Shown here piece by piece: positions 26,022 to 35,508 of a stretch of DNA of 64,000 nucleotides (position 1 is its first letter; every line of letters starts with the position of its first letter). The position numbers and the translations under genes were made by a program. The stretch comes from Chloroflexota bacterium (GTDB taxonomy: Bacteria; Chloroflexota; Anaerolineae; UBA4142; SHND01). The notes beneath the pieces were generated by a model. It was not told the origin of the DNA. It searched no databases and worked only from the letters and a program-made list of their open reading frames with translations. Location of the stretch: the NCBI GenBank assembly GCA_004295045.1, contig SHND01000029.1, forward strand, positions 1 to 64,000, read 5' to 3'.

Positions 26022-27071
26022 CTATTCCGGCAATCCACGTTCTAAAATTCGTAACCAATTGCCGCCCATGATGCCGCGCACTTGGTCATCAACAAAGCCC
26101 GCGCCGGATAATGCATCGGCGAATTTTGACAAGTCGGCAGCCGTGTCAATTTCGTCCGGCGTCGCTTCCATACCAAAGCCGCCGTCGAAATCGGTTCCGA
26201 TGCCGCAATGTGTTGCATCGCCCGCCAGATCGCAGATGTGTTTCATGTGCTCAATCACTGTTGCGAACGTGACGGCTTTTTTGTCGGCGCCATTTTGGCG
26301 CCATTGGTATTTAAGGAATTGATTGAAAAAGACCGCGCCGATCACGGCATCGCGTTTCACAAGCGCTTTGATCATCTCATCGCTCAGTTGACGATCGGTC
26401 GGAACATATTTGCGCGTGTTGGAATGGCTCGCAATGACGGTGCCCTCGAACAGATCGAGTGCCTGAAAAAAGCTTTCCTCCGCCATGTGTGAAGTGTCCA
26501 AAATAAACCCTGCACGCGACATTTCGTGCATCAATTCTTTACCCAGCTCAGTGAGCGGACCCGGCTTGCCTGTGCCGCCGCAATAGCGCGTTTGACTCCA
26601 CGCCGGACCGATGATTCGCACGCCGCCCTCGTACCACATCGGCGCGTCGCGCGGCTCAATAATCGGATCCGCGCCCTCCATCAAGAGGACGAGCCCGATG
26701 CGCGGCGTCGTTGATTCGACCACGCGTTGTAAATCCGCGCGTGTGGTAATGAGTGAAATGCGCGGGTCGCCCGCGAGCAGCGCATAGTACGCCAACTGCT
26801 CCTGCCCCAGCGCATTCGCCTCTTCTGCGGTCTTGTACGTTTTGCCCGGCGTGTTTGAGCCGCCCGCAGGCGAAACGTAAATAGTGGCAAAGATGACGCG
26901 CATGTTCGCAGCGAGGAAATCGTCCAACCCCACTGTGGCGATGCCGCCCTTGGGGTGGTCCGGTTCGCGCGTGCGAATTTGTTTGGCGGAGAGGCGCGGA
27001 TCGCGTCCGAGCGAGAGGGCGTTGTAGGCGAGGTCTTCGTGGGCATCCACGATCAAATAGGGTGCTGACAC
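26022..27071 (-). CDS. Membrane dipeptidase-like metalloenzyme (family M19)
   Basis: A 349-residue amidohydrolase-fold protein with M19 ligands in place: 'DAHEDLA' (HxD-type pair), Glu in 'LLMEGADPI', His in 'DTSHM' and 'ASHSN', and Asp in 'GIGTDFDGGFG'. Members cleave dipeptides and related N-acyl compounds with two zinc ions. No signal peptide is seen, so it is likely cytosolic. The start is GTG 27071 with AAAGGAG five bases before it. It is divergent from the SufR-like regulator. Confidence 0.9.
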   Translation of the reverse strand: MSAPYLIVDAHEDLAYNALSLGRDPRLSAKQIRTREPDHPKGGIATVGLDDFLAANMRVIFATIYVSPAGGSNTPGKTYKTAEEANALGQEQLAYYALLAGDPRISLITTRADLQRVVESTTPRIGLVLLMEGADPIIEPRDAPMWYEGGVRIIGPAWSQTRYCGGTGKPGPLTELGKELMHEMSRAGFILDTSHMAEESFFQALDLFEGTVIASHSNTRKYVPTDRQLSDEMIKALVKRDAVIGAVFFNQFLKYQWRQNGADKKAVTFATVIEHMKHICDLAGDATHCGIGTDFDGGFGMEATPDEIDTAADLSKFADALSGAGFVDDQVRGIMGGNWLRILERGLPE

Positions 27072-27147
27072 AGGGCTCCTTTGGTGGTGAGATTATCGCG
27101 CAGTCGTATTACTTTGTCAACATTCTTGTTTATATAATATATTATAT

Positions 27148-27176
27148 TTGCTTTTCGATTTATTTTTCGCTATAAT
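27148..27176 (+). promoter_or_regulatory. Promoter of the SufR-like gene, probably leaderless
   Basis: TTGCTT (27148-27153), 17-base spacer, TATAAT (27171-27176). The ATG at 27183 is seven bases after the -10, at or next to the expected transcription start, so the mRNA may lack a leader. The surrounding DNA is very AT-rich. Confidence 0.75.
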
Positions 27177-27182
27177 GTAACT

Positions 27183-27875
27183 ATGAACGATCTTTCGACT
27201 CGCCGCCAGATTTTGCAGCGTCTGCGCACCGAAGGCAGTCTGACGGCGCAACAACTCGCCGAGAAATTGGAAATCACCTCGATGGGGGTGCGGCGGCATT
27301 TGATGACGCTGGAACGTGACGGTTTGATTCAGATGCAAACTCAACGTCAAGCAGCGGGGCGTCCGACCTACGTTTATCGCTTGACGGAGGCGGGTTTCGA
27401 CACATTTCCGAAAAGTTATGATCTGCTGGCAACCCAAGTCTTGGACGTAGTGCGCGCGACGGAAGGCGACAAACGCGTCAGCCAAATTTTTGCGGGACGC
27501 ATGGAGCAATTGTACGAACAGTACGCGCCGCGCATGACAGGAAAAAATCTCGCCGAGCGCATTCAGGAACTTGCAAAAATCCAGGATGAGGCGGGTTATA
27601 TGGCGCGCTGGGAAAAGGTCAAGGGCGGCTATTATCTCAAAGAACAGAATTGTGCGATCTATCGCGTCGCGTGTCGCTTTCAAGACGCCTGTCAATTTGA
27701 GATTGAATTGTTTCGCCGCTTGCTCGATGCGGATTTAAAGCGGGTCGAACACCAAATCAAGGGCGACCTCGCGTGCACTTATTTTATTCCCGAAAAATCG
27801 TTTCGTCCGCGCCGCACCGCCGCGCAAACAAAACCCAAACGCCGCGCAAACTCTCAACGCATCGCAGCGCGTTAA
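27183..27875 (+). CDS. SufR-like winged-helix iron-sulfur regulator
   Basis: A 230-residue DeoR/ArsR-type regulator. Residues 5-70 form a winged helix ('TAQQLAEKLEITSMGVRRHLMTLERDGLI', wing 'GRPTYVYRLTEAG'). The C-terminal half carries four Cys in 'NCAIYRVACRFQDAC...GDLACTY', a layout matching the cluster ligands of cyanobacterial SufR, the repressor of suf genes. A [4Fe-4S] sensing role is therefore likely, but no suf gene lies in the window. The basic, low-complexity tail after residue 205 is an extra. It overlaps no neighbour and converges on the lipoprotein gene with a 19-base gap. Confidence 0.78.
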   Translation: MNDLSTRRQILQRLRTEGSLTAQQLAEKLEITSMGVRRHLMTLERDGLIQMQTQRQAAGRPTYVYRLTEAGFDTFPKSYDLLATQVLDVVRATEGDKRVSQIFAGRMEQLYEQYAPRMTGKNLAERIQELAKIQDEAGYMARWEKVKGGYYLKEQNCAIYRVACRFQDACQFEIELFRRLLDADLKRVEHQIKGDLACTYFIPEKSFRPRRTAAQTKPKRRANSQRIAAR

Positions 27876-27894
27876 CGTGTTGCGATTGATCCGT

Positions 27895-30537
27895 TCATTC
27901 CCACGTTCCGTCATCGAATAGTGCGAACGTGCCCACGTTCGGAACGTGCCACAGCGCGCCGCGCTCAAACAGCTGCTTGGTCACGCTGACCACGCGTTCC
28001 TCAACCAAGCCCCCGCCCAACGCTTGAACCTCTGCTTCATTACACCACACTGACCCAAAACCGCGTTTCGGTCTCCACAAGCCGGGTTTCACATACGCAT
28101 CGCACTGCTTGTCTTCATCTCCGCCGCGCCATGTGTCGGGAAAGACGCGGAATGTTTTATTTGGAAAGAGGACCGTCACCTGCTTGTCATCCGCGTCGCG
28201 GAAATCATCAAACATAAAACCGGACGCGAACGGCTGAAACGCAAACTGATCGCTCGTTTCCGCATCCTTTGTTGGGCAGCCGAGACTGGCGTGTCCAATC
28301 GCTTCCGCTTTCGCGCGCAGCGTTTGATCAATCTCAAAAGCACACGTGGCGGCAAGCGCGCCGGGGGTAGTACTCGCCGCGCGCGTTGGTGTGGCGGGAG
28401 CGCGCGGCGTATTCGTCCATGTTGGAAATGGGCTTGGCGTACGCGTAGGCGTCGGCGCAGGCGGCTGATTTGTCGGCGTGTCGCCGATGATCGTGATCAT
28501 GCCATCGCCCAGACTTGCAACATAAATTTGATTCTCCAAGCGCGTCATCCGCCAAGGATCATTTGGCACTTTGAGCGACCCAACGCGTCCCAACGTCCGT
28601 GTGTCGAGAATTTCAACGGTGTTATCGCGCGCCGCGGGTCCGGACGAATTCGGTTGAGTCGTTTGTGCATGCGAAAGAAAAAGGTGATGGGTTGTTGGGT
28701 TGACCGCCAAAGATGTGGTGCGAGATCCAAGCGCAAGGGATTGCACAAGATTGTCGCTCGCGTCGAACACATCGAGTCCATGAGTGGCTGCAAAGGGATG
28801 CGAATTTGTGGCGTAGACGTTATTGGTCGAGGAGTCTATCTCGAACGCTGTCGTGTTGCCGCCATTGCGACTGCCGAGCAGTTTCGATTGGGTGAGGTCG
28901 TCGTACAAAAAACGGAACAAAGTGATACGCGAATTCGAGCCGGGTATTCCGTTCGATGCAAGCGCGTAGAGTTTTTGCAGCGCCGGATTTGCGCGTTCAA
29001 ATTGCGGCGTAGTTTGCGAATTCAGCGTCAAACCCTGCGCCGAATAGGTAGTCTCGGGCTTGAGCGTTTCGGGGTCGAGGAGCGTGCCGCCTACAAAAAG
29101 CTTGCGATGCTCGGAATCTACCGCAACCGTCGAAAGAAATCGCGTGATAAATTCGCTGGCGCGAATGTTGAGCGACGCTTCGTCAATCATTGTCAGCGTT
29201 CCATCGGCGCGATTGGCAACATACAAGCGATCCGTCGCGGAATCTACCGCCATATCAATCGGCGCATGCCCCACCGCGACCTGCCCCACGACGCTGCCAT
29301 TTTCGATGACGTAGACAGCATTGGTCGAAGCATTCGCCGCATAGACGCGGTGGCGCGTCGGGTTTGCCGCAAGCGCGGTGATATTGTTCGCAAGCGGAAT
29401 CGTCTCTACGACGCGCAGCGTATTTGTGTCAATCACCGAAACATTGTCATTGTCCTGATTGGAAACGTAGACGCGGCGGCGCGCAGAATCAAAAACCGCG
29501 TCGCTCGCGCCTTCATTGACCGCGAGGGTCGCGACGAGCTGCGCTTGCGGCGTCTGGATCACATATACTTTGTTTTCGTACCGGTCCAGCACATACAAAC
29601 GCCCCGCCTCATCAAGAGTTGTCGCTTGCAAATCCTTGCCAACGAACAAGCGCGCTACCTCTTGCCCCTCCGGGCTATAGCCGACAACAAAGGCGCGGGA
29701 TGACTGGTCATCGTACGCGCCGCTCCAAATCGAACCATCGGCGGCATTTACTGCAAAATCGGAATAAAGATACGGCGCGCCGAGTGTAAATAATTCTTGA
29801 AATGTCTCGAGATCAAGCGCGACGATTTTTCCATACACGGCGGCGTACAAGCGATTGCGCGGCGGGTCCACGACAAGATCGCTGACGCCAAAGCCCTCGG
29901 CAAGTTTCAGCTGATCTTTTTTCGTGAGCGAATCGGCGTCATAGCGTTCGATGATTGCGTCACTGTCAAGCGCGGCGTATAACGTATCTCCGTCCAATGC
30001 CAGCGCATTCACGCGTCCGTGCACAGCCATTTGCTTTGCAACGCGATTCCCTTCCAAAAGCATCAGCGTTGGCGTTTCGTATGACGCCGCAAAGATACGA
30101 TTGCGCGACGGATCAGCGACAAGCGCGGTCGGATTCACATCGAGCGGAATAAATTCGCGCACATCTTTTTCGGCAATCACGCCAATGTTACTACTGCCGC
30201 TGTTCGCGACGTAAAGCGCATTTCCCAACAGCGCAAGCGCGCTTGGCGAGCGTCCCTCGCCCGGTAAAGCCGAAAGTTTGAATTGTGTGAGAATTGCGGG
30301 CTCGGCGCTCCCGGTGGGTAAAGGCGTTGCGGCAGTTGAAGCGGACAAGCGCGCGGTGGGCGCGCCCGTTGCGACGGGTGGCGGAGATGGAGGAATCGCC
30401 GCTTGCGTTGCAGTTGGCAGCGGCAGTGTCGGAAAAATAGTTGCCTGTGAAATCGGAGAAACGACAGTGGGCGGAGCAAAGGAAGCACAACCCAACAGCA
30501 AAAATAAAATTGTGGTTAGCGTGAGTTGAAATCTCAT
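27895..30537 (-). CDS. YncE-like beta-propeller lipoprotein
   Basis: An 880-residue exported protein. The N-terminus has a signal peptide ending in a lipobox ('LLLGCAS', Cys17), then a Pro/Thr-rich spacer (20-80). Residues about 85-700 hold many propeller blades with the recurring 'ALYVANSGSSNIGVI', 'RVYVSNQDNDNVSVIDT' and 'RLYVANRADGTLTMID' pattern. A second Pro/Thr linker follows, then a C-terminal domain (about 740-880, 'FDDF...GLWRPKRGFGSVWC') with paired Cys. Such propellers often bind redox cofactors or peptides at the surface; the function here is unknown. Opposite-strand open frames through this gene are shadows. Confidence 0.82.
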   Translation of the reverse strand: MRFQLTLTTILFLLLGCASFAPPTVVSPISQATIFPTLPLPTATQAAIPPSPPPVATGAPTARLSASTAATPLPTGSAEPAILTQFKLSALPGEGRSPSALALLGNALYVANSGSSNIGVIAEKDVREFIPLDVNPTALVADPSRNRIFAASYETPTLMLLEGNRVAKQMAVHGRVNALALDGDTLYAALDSDAIIERYDADSLTKKDQLKLAEGFGVSDLVVDPPRNRLYAAVYGKIVALDLETFQELFTLGAPYLYSDFAVNAADGSIWSGAYDDQSSRAFVVGYSPEGQEVARLFVGKDLQATTLDEAGRLYVLDRYENKVYVIQTPQAQLVATLAVNEGASDAVFDSARRRVYVSNQDNDNVSVIDTNTLRVVETIPLANNITALAANPTRHRVYAANASTNAVYVIENGSVVGQVAVGHAPIDMAVDSATDRLYVANRADGTLTMIDEASLNIRASEFITRFLSTVAVDSEHRKLFVGGTLLDPETLKPETTYSAQGLTLNSQTTPQFERANPALQKLYALASNGIPGSNSRITLFRFLYDDLTQSKLLGSRNGGNTTAFEIDSSTNNVYATNSHPFAATHGLDVFDASDNLVQSLALGSRTTSLAVNPTTHHLFLSHAQTTQPNSSGPAARDNTVEILDTRTLGRVGSLKVPNDPWRMTRLENQIYVASLGDGMITIIGDTPTNQPPAPTPTRTPSPFPTWTNTPRAPATPTRAASTTPGALAATCAFEIDQTLRAKAEAIGHASLGCPTKDAETSDQFAFQPFASGFMFDDFRDADDKQVTVLFPNKTFRVFPDTWRGGDEDKQCDAYVKPGLWRPKRGFGSVWCNEAEVQALGGGLVEERVVSVTKQLFERGALWHVPNVGTFALFDDGTWE

Positions 30538-30601
30538 ACGAATGCGCGGACTCGACTGCGTGTAAACATTCTACACGCGCGGGAATGGGTGTCAAGCGAA
30601 C

Positions 30602-30630
30602 TTAGCTGAATCAATAAGCGATGGTATAAT
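30602..30630 (+). promoter_or_regulatory. Extended -10 promoter for the 30641 gene
   Basis: TTAGCT (30602-30607), 17-base spacer and TATAAT (30625-30630), preceded by TGG, giving an extended -10. The ATG is only ten bases after it. Confidence 0.6.
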
Positions 30631-30640
30631 TTTTGCCAGT

Positions 30641-30871
30641 ATGGCAGCGCGCAAATCTTCCAAGCCCAAAAGCACAACCACGCCCGAATATCGCGCATAC
30701 GAAAAGCGGTACGTCGAAATGGGAGAGGACCGCCCCAAGCTCACACCTGAAGAATTTGAACAATACGAAGATGAGCTGCTCGATCTGTTGGCGCTCCAAG
30801 ACCAAAACATGACCGATGATGACATTGTGCGGATTCAAGAGCTCGAATATCTTTTGATTGATGCCGAGTGA
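30641..30871 (+). CDS. Small acidic hypothetical protein
   Basis: A 76-residue protein with a basic Ser/Thr-rich start (residues 1-16) and a strongly acidic helical remainder ('PEEFEQYEDELLDLLALQDQNMTDDDIVRIQELEYLLIDAE'). No family is recognised. It has its own promoter with almost no leader, and its stop overlaps the GTG of the phosphatase gene by four bases, so it is likely real and co-translated. Confidence 0.65.
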   Translation: MAARKSSKPKSTTTPEYRAYEKRYVEMGEDRPKLTPEEFEQYEDELLDLLALQDQNMTDDDIVRIQELEYLLIDAE

Positions 30872-31362
30872 AGCCGATCTTTGTCTTGTTCGTCTGCACT
30901 GGAAATATCTGTCGCTCCCCAATGGCGGCAGCGCTCTTTCGCGCACATGCTGCAGCAGGCGGCGAACTGGACAAGTGGCGCATCGAGTCCGTCGGCACGT
31001 GGTGCGCGGATGGACAACCGGCATCGCCGCTTGCACAGCTCGTAATGGCAGAACGCGGCATTCCGCTGGCAACTCATCTCTCTCGCTCGGTGGATGCGAA
31101 TATTTTGAATCAAGCCAACGTCGTCCTCGTCATGACACGCAGTCATCGCGATGCCCTATGCGCGGAATTCCCGATGGCGCGCGGAAAAACCCACCTCATC
31201 AGCGAACTGGATGGCTTTGAATTTGATATTGCTGATCCTTACGGCAAGCCATTGTCTGCCTATGAAGCGTGCGCCGATTCACTGGAGCAATTGATTACGC
31301 GCGGCTATGCCAAAATTGCTTCATGGGCAGCGCCAGCCAGCACTCAAATCGAGAACGTCTAA
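30868..31362 (+). CDS. Low-molecular-weight protein tyrosine phosphatase family
   Basis: A 164-residue protein. The P-loop 'VCTGNICRSPM' near residue 9 supplies the nucleophile Cys and the Arg, and 'DPYGKP' near residue 127 supplies the general acid Asp. Members act on phosphotyrosine or phosphoarginine, or are arsenate-reductase-like. The start is GTG 30868, overlapping the preceding stop (GTGA). It is followed 18 bases later by the cyclase gene. Confidence 0.9.
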   Translation: MKPIFVLFVCTGNICRSPMAAALFRAHAAAGGELDKWRIESVGTWCADGQPASPLAQLVMAERGIPLATHLSRSVDANILNQANVVLVMTRSHRDALCAEFPMARGKTHLISELDGFEFDIADPYGKPLSAYEACADSLEQLITRGYAKIASWAAPASTQIENV

Positions 31363-31380
31363 AATTTTTCCTGTGGGCTT

Positions 31381-33297
31381 ATGAATGGATCCCCTTTGCT
31401 CATCCAGCGCGCTGACCGCTTTTTGGGATCGCTCACTGCCCGTTTGCCTCCGCCGTTAAATGATCCGCGCATGCGTCTGCGGTTTCAAGCGGGCGCTGCG
31501 ATCGCGCTGGCGATCAGTTTTTTTGTCTATCTCCTGCTCTTCTCCAATCTGCTCGCGCCGCTGAATCGGCTTGCCACCGACTTTTTATATCATCCCATCG
31601 CGGCGCAACCCGACCTCGCAATTATCGAAATTGACAAAAAAAGTCTCGACGAAATCGGTCCGTATCCCTGGCCCCGCGCCATTCACGCGGCGTTGTTGGA
31701 CCGTTTGTCAGCAGCTCCACCGCGCGTCGTCGTATTCAACCTCTTGTTCGCGCAGCCCTCGCCAAATGATCCCACCTTTGCCGCCAAAATCAAAGAAAAT
31801 GGAGCTGTCATTTTGGCAGCAACCGGCGTCAAGGCGGCTGCCTTTCCGCCCGTTACAGATTCCGTGCCAAGTTTTGACATAGTCATTCTGCCGGACACAG
31901 CGCTGCGCGAGGCAACGCAAGCGATTGGACATCGCATGATTACCCCCGACAGCGACGGAGTTGTGCGGCGCGTCGCGACGGCAATTGAAGCGAATGGGGT
32001 TTGGTATCCGGCATTGGGCTTGGCAACCGCCGCGCTCGCGTTGGGGGCGCAGGTGGATTATGATATTCCCGCGCGGCAAGTGCGGGTGGGAAATGTTTTG
32101 ATTCCTGTGGACGAGCATGGTAACGCGCTCTTGAATTTCACCAGCCCCAACAACGGGATTCCTAAATATTCGTACGTGGATGTCTTTCGCGGCGCGCTTC
32201 CGCCCGAGACGTTTCGGAACAAAATTGTGCTCATCGGCGGCACGAGCACGATTGAAACAGAAGATTACGCCATTCCGCTGCAGCTTGGCGACCAACGTAC
32301 GTACAACGTCAACCTCCAAGCCGACCTTGCAAATATGATATTGAGCACGCCGCCGCAAACCTTACAGTCGCAAGGCGCTTTGGGACAATTAGCATTGACT
32401 TTGTTTGTCGCGCTGCTGGCGGGATTGACCCTTCCGCATCTGCGCCCTTTGTATGCGGTCATAGTCACGCTCGTCTTTTTGCTGGGACTTTTGTTATTTG
32501 CTTTTGAAGCATTCAATCGCGGTGTTGTCATTCAGATTCTGTATCCAGCCCTTGCTCTGCTCTTGACGGCAGCGTGCATCATTGCATATCGCTATCTCTC
32601 GGAGGAACGACGGCGGCAGTTTCTCACCGCGCTTTTTCGACGTTACGTTCCATCGGAAAGCGTACCGCACGTTGTGGACGCGATTGATCGCGGCGAACTG
32701 CCTCTCACCGGAACGCGGCGCATGGTGACAGTCCTTTATGCGGACTTGCGCGGTTCCGCTGCTCTCTCCGAAGAAATAGACGCGCAAGCCATTCTGCGCG
32801 TCGTCAATCAATACATGGAATTTGCACTGCAAGCGGTACAGCGCGAAGGAGGGACTGTCTCCAAGCCGATGGGCGATGCGTTGATTGCAATTTGGAACGC
32901 GCCGCTCGACCAACCCGATCACGCGGTGCGCGGATTGACCGCAGCTGTGCAACTGCGCCGCAATGTGATGCAATGGCAGCAGAAACATGATGCCGATGAA
33001 AAGCTCGCCTTTGGCATTGGTCTTGTAACAGGTTGGGCGGTGTTGGGCAATCTGAACGCGGCAGGCAAAGTGGAATATACGCTCGTTGGCGACACGGTGA
33101 ACGTTGCTGCGCGCATCAGCGCGTTCGCAAACAACAATCAGATTCTCGCCGATACAGTGACCGCTCAAAACCAAGTGGACGGCATCATCCTGCGCGAACT
33201 TTCGCCGGTGCGCGTGCGCGGACGCAAAGAGCCGCTGCCGGTGTGGGAGGTGCGTGATTCAGAGCCGCTCGCGACAGAGCCAGATGAGGAAACGTAA
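31381..33297 (+). CDS. CHASE2-domain class III adenylate/guanylate cyclase
   Basis: A 638-residue membrane receptor. One helix (about residues 36-60) leads into an extracellular CHASE2 domain (about 65-335, 'DLAIIEIDKKSLDEIGPYPWPR...'), then three helices (about 340-410) and a cytoplasmic cyclase domain (about 450-625). Metal-binding Asp residues are present in 'LYADLRGSAALSEE' and 'KPMGDALIAIWNAP', and 'YTLVGDTVNVAARI' carries the transition-state residues. It probably makes cAMP in response to an unknown outside signal. It forms a run with the small acidic protein and the phosphatase. Confidence 0.9.
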   Translation: MNGSPLLIQRADRFLGSLTARLPPPLNDPRMRLRFQAGAAIALAISFFVYLLLFSNLLAPLNRLATDFLYHPIAAQPDLAIIEIDKKSLDEIGPYPWPRAIHAALLDRLSAAPPRVVVFNLLFAQPSPNDPTFAAKIKENGAVILAATGVKAAAFPPVTDSVPSFDIVILPDTALREATQAIGHRMITPDSDGVVRRVATAIEANGVWYPALGLATAALALGAQVDYDIPARQVRVGNVLIPVDEHGNALLNFTSPNNGIPKYSYVDVFRGALPPETFRNKIVLIGGTSTIETEDYAIPLQLGDQRTYNVNLQADLANMILSTPPQTLQSQGALGQLALTLFVALLAGLTLPHLRPLYAVIVTLVFLLGLLLFAFEAFNRGVVIQILYPALALLLTAACIIAYRYLSEERRRQFLTALFRRYVPSESVPHVVDAIDRGELPLTGTRRMVTVLYADLRGSAALSEEIDAQAILRVVNQYMEFALQAVQREGGTVSKPMGDALIAIWNAPLDQPDHAVRGLTAAVQLRRNVMQWQQKHDADEKLAFGIGLVTGWAVLGNLNAAGKVEYTLVGDTVNVAARISAFANNNQILADTVTAQNQVDGIILRELSPVRVRGRKEPLPVWEVRDSEPLATEPDEET

Positions 33298-34008
33298 TCA
33301 CAGCACGCGCGGCGCGGAATTTTGAAACGATAGCACTGCGCCACCCGCGACAAGATGCGCATACCGCGTCGTTTCAGGGACGCGATAACCTTTGCAGCAG
33401 CGCAGCACAAAATCGATCGCGGTTTCCAAAGAGATTCGATGCCCAATCGAAACATAAATCGGATTCGTGACGCGCTTGGCATTCAATTTCGTGCGCAGCG
33501 CCGCGCCAATGATTTCTCCCTTGTCCATCAAGGGTGTCCACGCTCCTACACGATTTTCCGGCATCTCTGCGTGTCCCACCAAAATAGATTTCGCACAACC
33601 GATGGTCGGTTTATCGAGTAACACGCCGAGGTGGCAGGCGATACCAAAGCGGCGCGGATGCGCGTAACCATGTCCATCCATAATCAACAAATCGGGTTCG
33701 CGTTCCAGTTTTTCAAATGCATCCAAGATGACAGGCAATTCGCGATATGCCAACAAGCCCGGCACGTACGGAAATGTTACAGGTCGACGCGCGATTGCAG
33801 AGGCAATCGGCTCGAGCGAAGGAAGAGCGAGCACAACCACCGCCGCGCGCGCAATCTGATTCTTCTGCTCAAAGCCCACGTCCACCCCCGCGACGAAATT
33901 CACAGCACCAAAATCGTCCTGCGCGCGTACGCGCTGAACGAGCTCGGATTGCTGTGTACTCGCTTCTTTGGGGGTGAGATTCCAATTTAGATTTTGTGGG
34001 ATTTTCAT
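33298..34008 (-). CDS. nfi: Endonuclease V
   Basis: A 236-residue protein with the full EndoV set: 'AGVDVGF' (first Asp), 'YVPGLLAYRE' (Glu), 'MDGHGYAHPRRFGIACHLG' (second Asp and family signature), 'PTIGCAKS' and 'PIYVSIGHRIS'. The enzyme nicks DNA or RNA near deoxyinosine or inosine. It converges with the cyclase gene, with stops next to each other (33297/33298). It starts at ATG 34008 ('MKIPQNLNWNL'). Confidence 0.95.
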   Translation of the reverse strand: MKIPQNLNWNLTPKEASTQQSELVQRVRAQDDFGAVNFVAGVDVGFEQKNQIARAAVVVLALPSLEPIASAIARRPVTFPYVPGLLAYRELPVILDAFEKLEREPDLLIMDGHGYAHPRRFGIACHLGVLLDKPTIGCAKSILVGHAEMPENRVGAWTPLMDKGEIIGAALRTKLNAKRVTNPIYVSIGHRISLETAIDFVLRCCKGYRVPETTRYAHLVAGGAVLSFQNSAPRVL

Positions 34009-34170
34009 TTGACACCTTTACCAATTTGGCGTTTTGAATTTCTTGCGATTCAATATACTATTCTATAGCAAGCCGTGACGATTCGGCTTTGGCGCGCTTT
34101 ATTACGCCTTTTGATATGAACGGTTTGGTCGCGTTACGATAACTGAATTCAAGCGTATATGTTTCGGAAT

Positions 34171-34215
34171 TTTGGAACGGAGTTGCAGTGCGAACCATTG
34201 CAACTCCGTTCCAAA
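34171..34215. promoter_or_regulatory. Long hairpin upstream of inositol-phosphate synthase
   Basis: Perfect 17-base arms, TTTGGAACGGAGTTGCA (34171-34187) and TGCAACTCCGTTCCAAA (34199-34215), enclose an 11-base loop. No T-run follows. It ends 18 bases before the AAGGAG site of the next gene, so it may be a leader structure, an operator or a mobile palindrome. Otherwise 34009-34170 is AT-rich with no supported gene. Confidence 0.8.
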
Positions 34216-34244
34216 TGATTCAAAAGTTTATCAAGGAGCAGTTT

Positions 34245-35369
34245 GTGGCTACAAAAAAATCTACCTCCGCCCCCGCGCTCAAGAAAAGTGCGCGCAAGGA
34301 GACAAGAAAAGTCCGCGTCGCAATCATCGGCGTCGGCAACTGCGCGAGCAGCTTTGTGCAGGGCATTCATTATTATCAGGATGCGCCGGTGGATACGTCG
34401 GTCCCCGGCTTGATGCATACCGTCCTCGGCGATTATCACGTCGGCGATATTGAAGTCGTCGCGGCGTTTGACATTGACAAAAACAAAGTCGGCAAGGATG
34501 TTGCCGAAGCAATCTATACGAGTCCGAACAATACATACAAATTCGCCGAAGTGCCAAAAATGGGTGTTCCGGTGCATCGCGGCATGACACACGACGGCAT
34601 CGGTAAATATCTTTCCAAGGTCATTGAAAAAGCGCCGGGCGCAACCGATGACGTGGTACAAATTCTCAAAGATACGAAAGCAGACGTGGTCGTTTCGTAT
34701 CTGCCTGTCGGTTCGGAAGAAGCAACGAAATGGTACGTCGAACAAATTTTGAAGGCGGGCTGCGCGTTCGTCAACTGCATTCCCGTTTTCATTGCGCGCG
34801 AACCATATTGGCAAAAGCGTTTTCAAGAAGCGGGCGTGCCGGTGATTGGCGATGACATCAAATCCCAAGTCGGCGCGACAATCACGCACCGCGTCCTCAC
34901 GCGTCTGTTCCGCGATCGCGGAGTGCGCTTGGACCGCACGTATCAACTGAACTTTGGCGGTAACACCGACTTTCTCAACATGCTCGAACGCGAACGACTC
35001 GAGTCGAAAAAGATTTCCAAGACGAATGCTGTAACTTCGATGCTCGAATACAATTTGCCGTCGGACGATGTACATGTCGGTCCGAGCGATTATGTGCCAT
35101 GGCTCAAAGACCGCAAATGGGCGTACATTCGCCTCGAAGGTACAACGTTTGGCGATGTGCCGTTGAATGTGGAATTGAAACTCGAAGTGTGGGATTCGCC
35201 CAACAGCGCTGGCGTGGTGATTGATGCCGTGCGCTGCGCGAAAATTGCAATGGATCGCGGCATGTCCGGCGCGGTTTACGCGCCGAGTTCCTATTTTATG
35301 AAGTCGCCGCCAAAACAGTATCCCGACGATCAAGCGCGCGAAATGGTACAAGAATTTATCGCGGGCTAG
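34245..35369 (+). CDS. ino1: Myo-inositol-1-phosphate synthase
   Basis: A 374-residue enzyme of the actinobacterial/archaeal Ino1 type: '[18 protein letters not shown]' (NAD-binding loop), '[24 protein letters not shown]', 'NCIPVFIA', '[15 protein letters not shown]' and '[12 protein letters not shown]' (active site). It converts glucose-6-phosphate to L-myo-inositol-1-phosphate, the headgroup donor for phosphatidylinositol-phosphate. I choose GTG 34245 because AAGGAG lies six bases before it; an ATG at 34188 would place the start inside the hairpin. It opens the inositol-lipid gene group. Confidence 0.95.
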   Translation: MATKKSTSAPALKKSARKETRKVRVAIIGVGNCASSFVQGIHYYQDAPVDTSVPGLMHTVLGDYHVGDIEVVAAFDIDKNKVGKDVAEAIYTSPNNTYKFAEVPKMGVPVHRGMTHDGIGKYLSKVIEKAPGATDDVVQILKDTKADVVVSYLPVGSEEATKWYVEQILKAGCAFVNCIPVFIAREPYWQKRFQEAGVPVIGDDIKSQVGATITHRVLTRLFRDRGVRLDRTYQLNFGGNTDFLNMLERERLESKKISKTNAVTSMLEYNLPSDDVHVGPSDYVPWLKDRKWAYIRLEGTTFGDVPLNVELKLEVWDSPNSAGVVIDAVRCAKIAMDRGMSGAVYAPSSYFMKSPPKQYPDDQAREMVQEFIAG

Positions 35370-35508
35370 AGCCATTCTTTTTTCGCGTTAGGTGCAGCCA
35401 CGCGTTGTGATGAGGCGCATGTCTTGTCACAACGCGTGATCCTTTCGCCGAGTGGAACTTGCGCGCTGCACATCCTGCAACTATCATGCCCCACAATAGG
35501 CAAAACTC

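Noticed and set aside
28291..29703. 470-codon open frame opposite the propeller lipoprotein
   Set aside because: Arg/Gly-rich antisense reading of a GC-rich gene with a clear lipobox and blades on the minus strand.
34149..35375. 408-codon open frame opposite ino1
   Set aside because: Full-length antisense shadow; ino1 on the plus strand is unmistakable.
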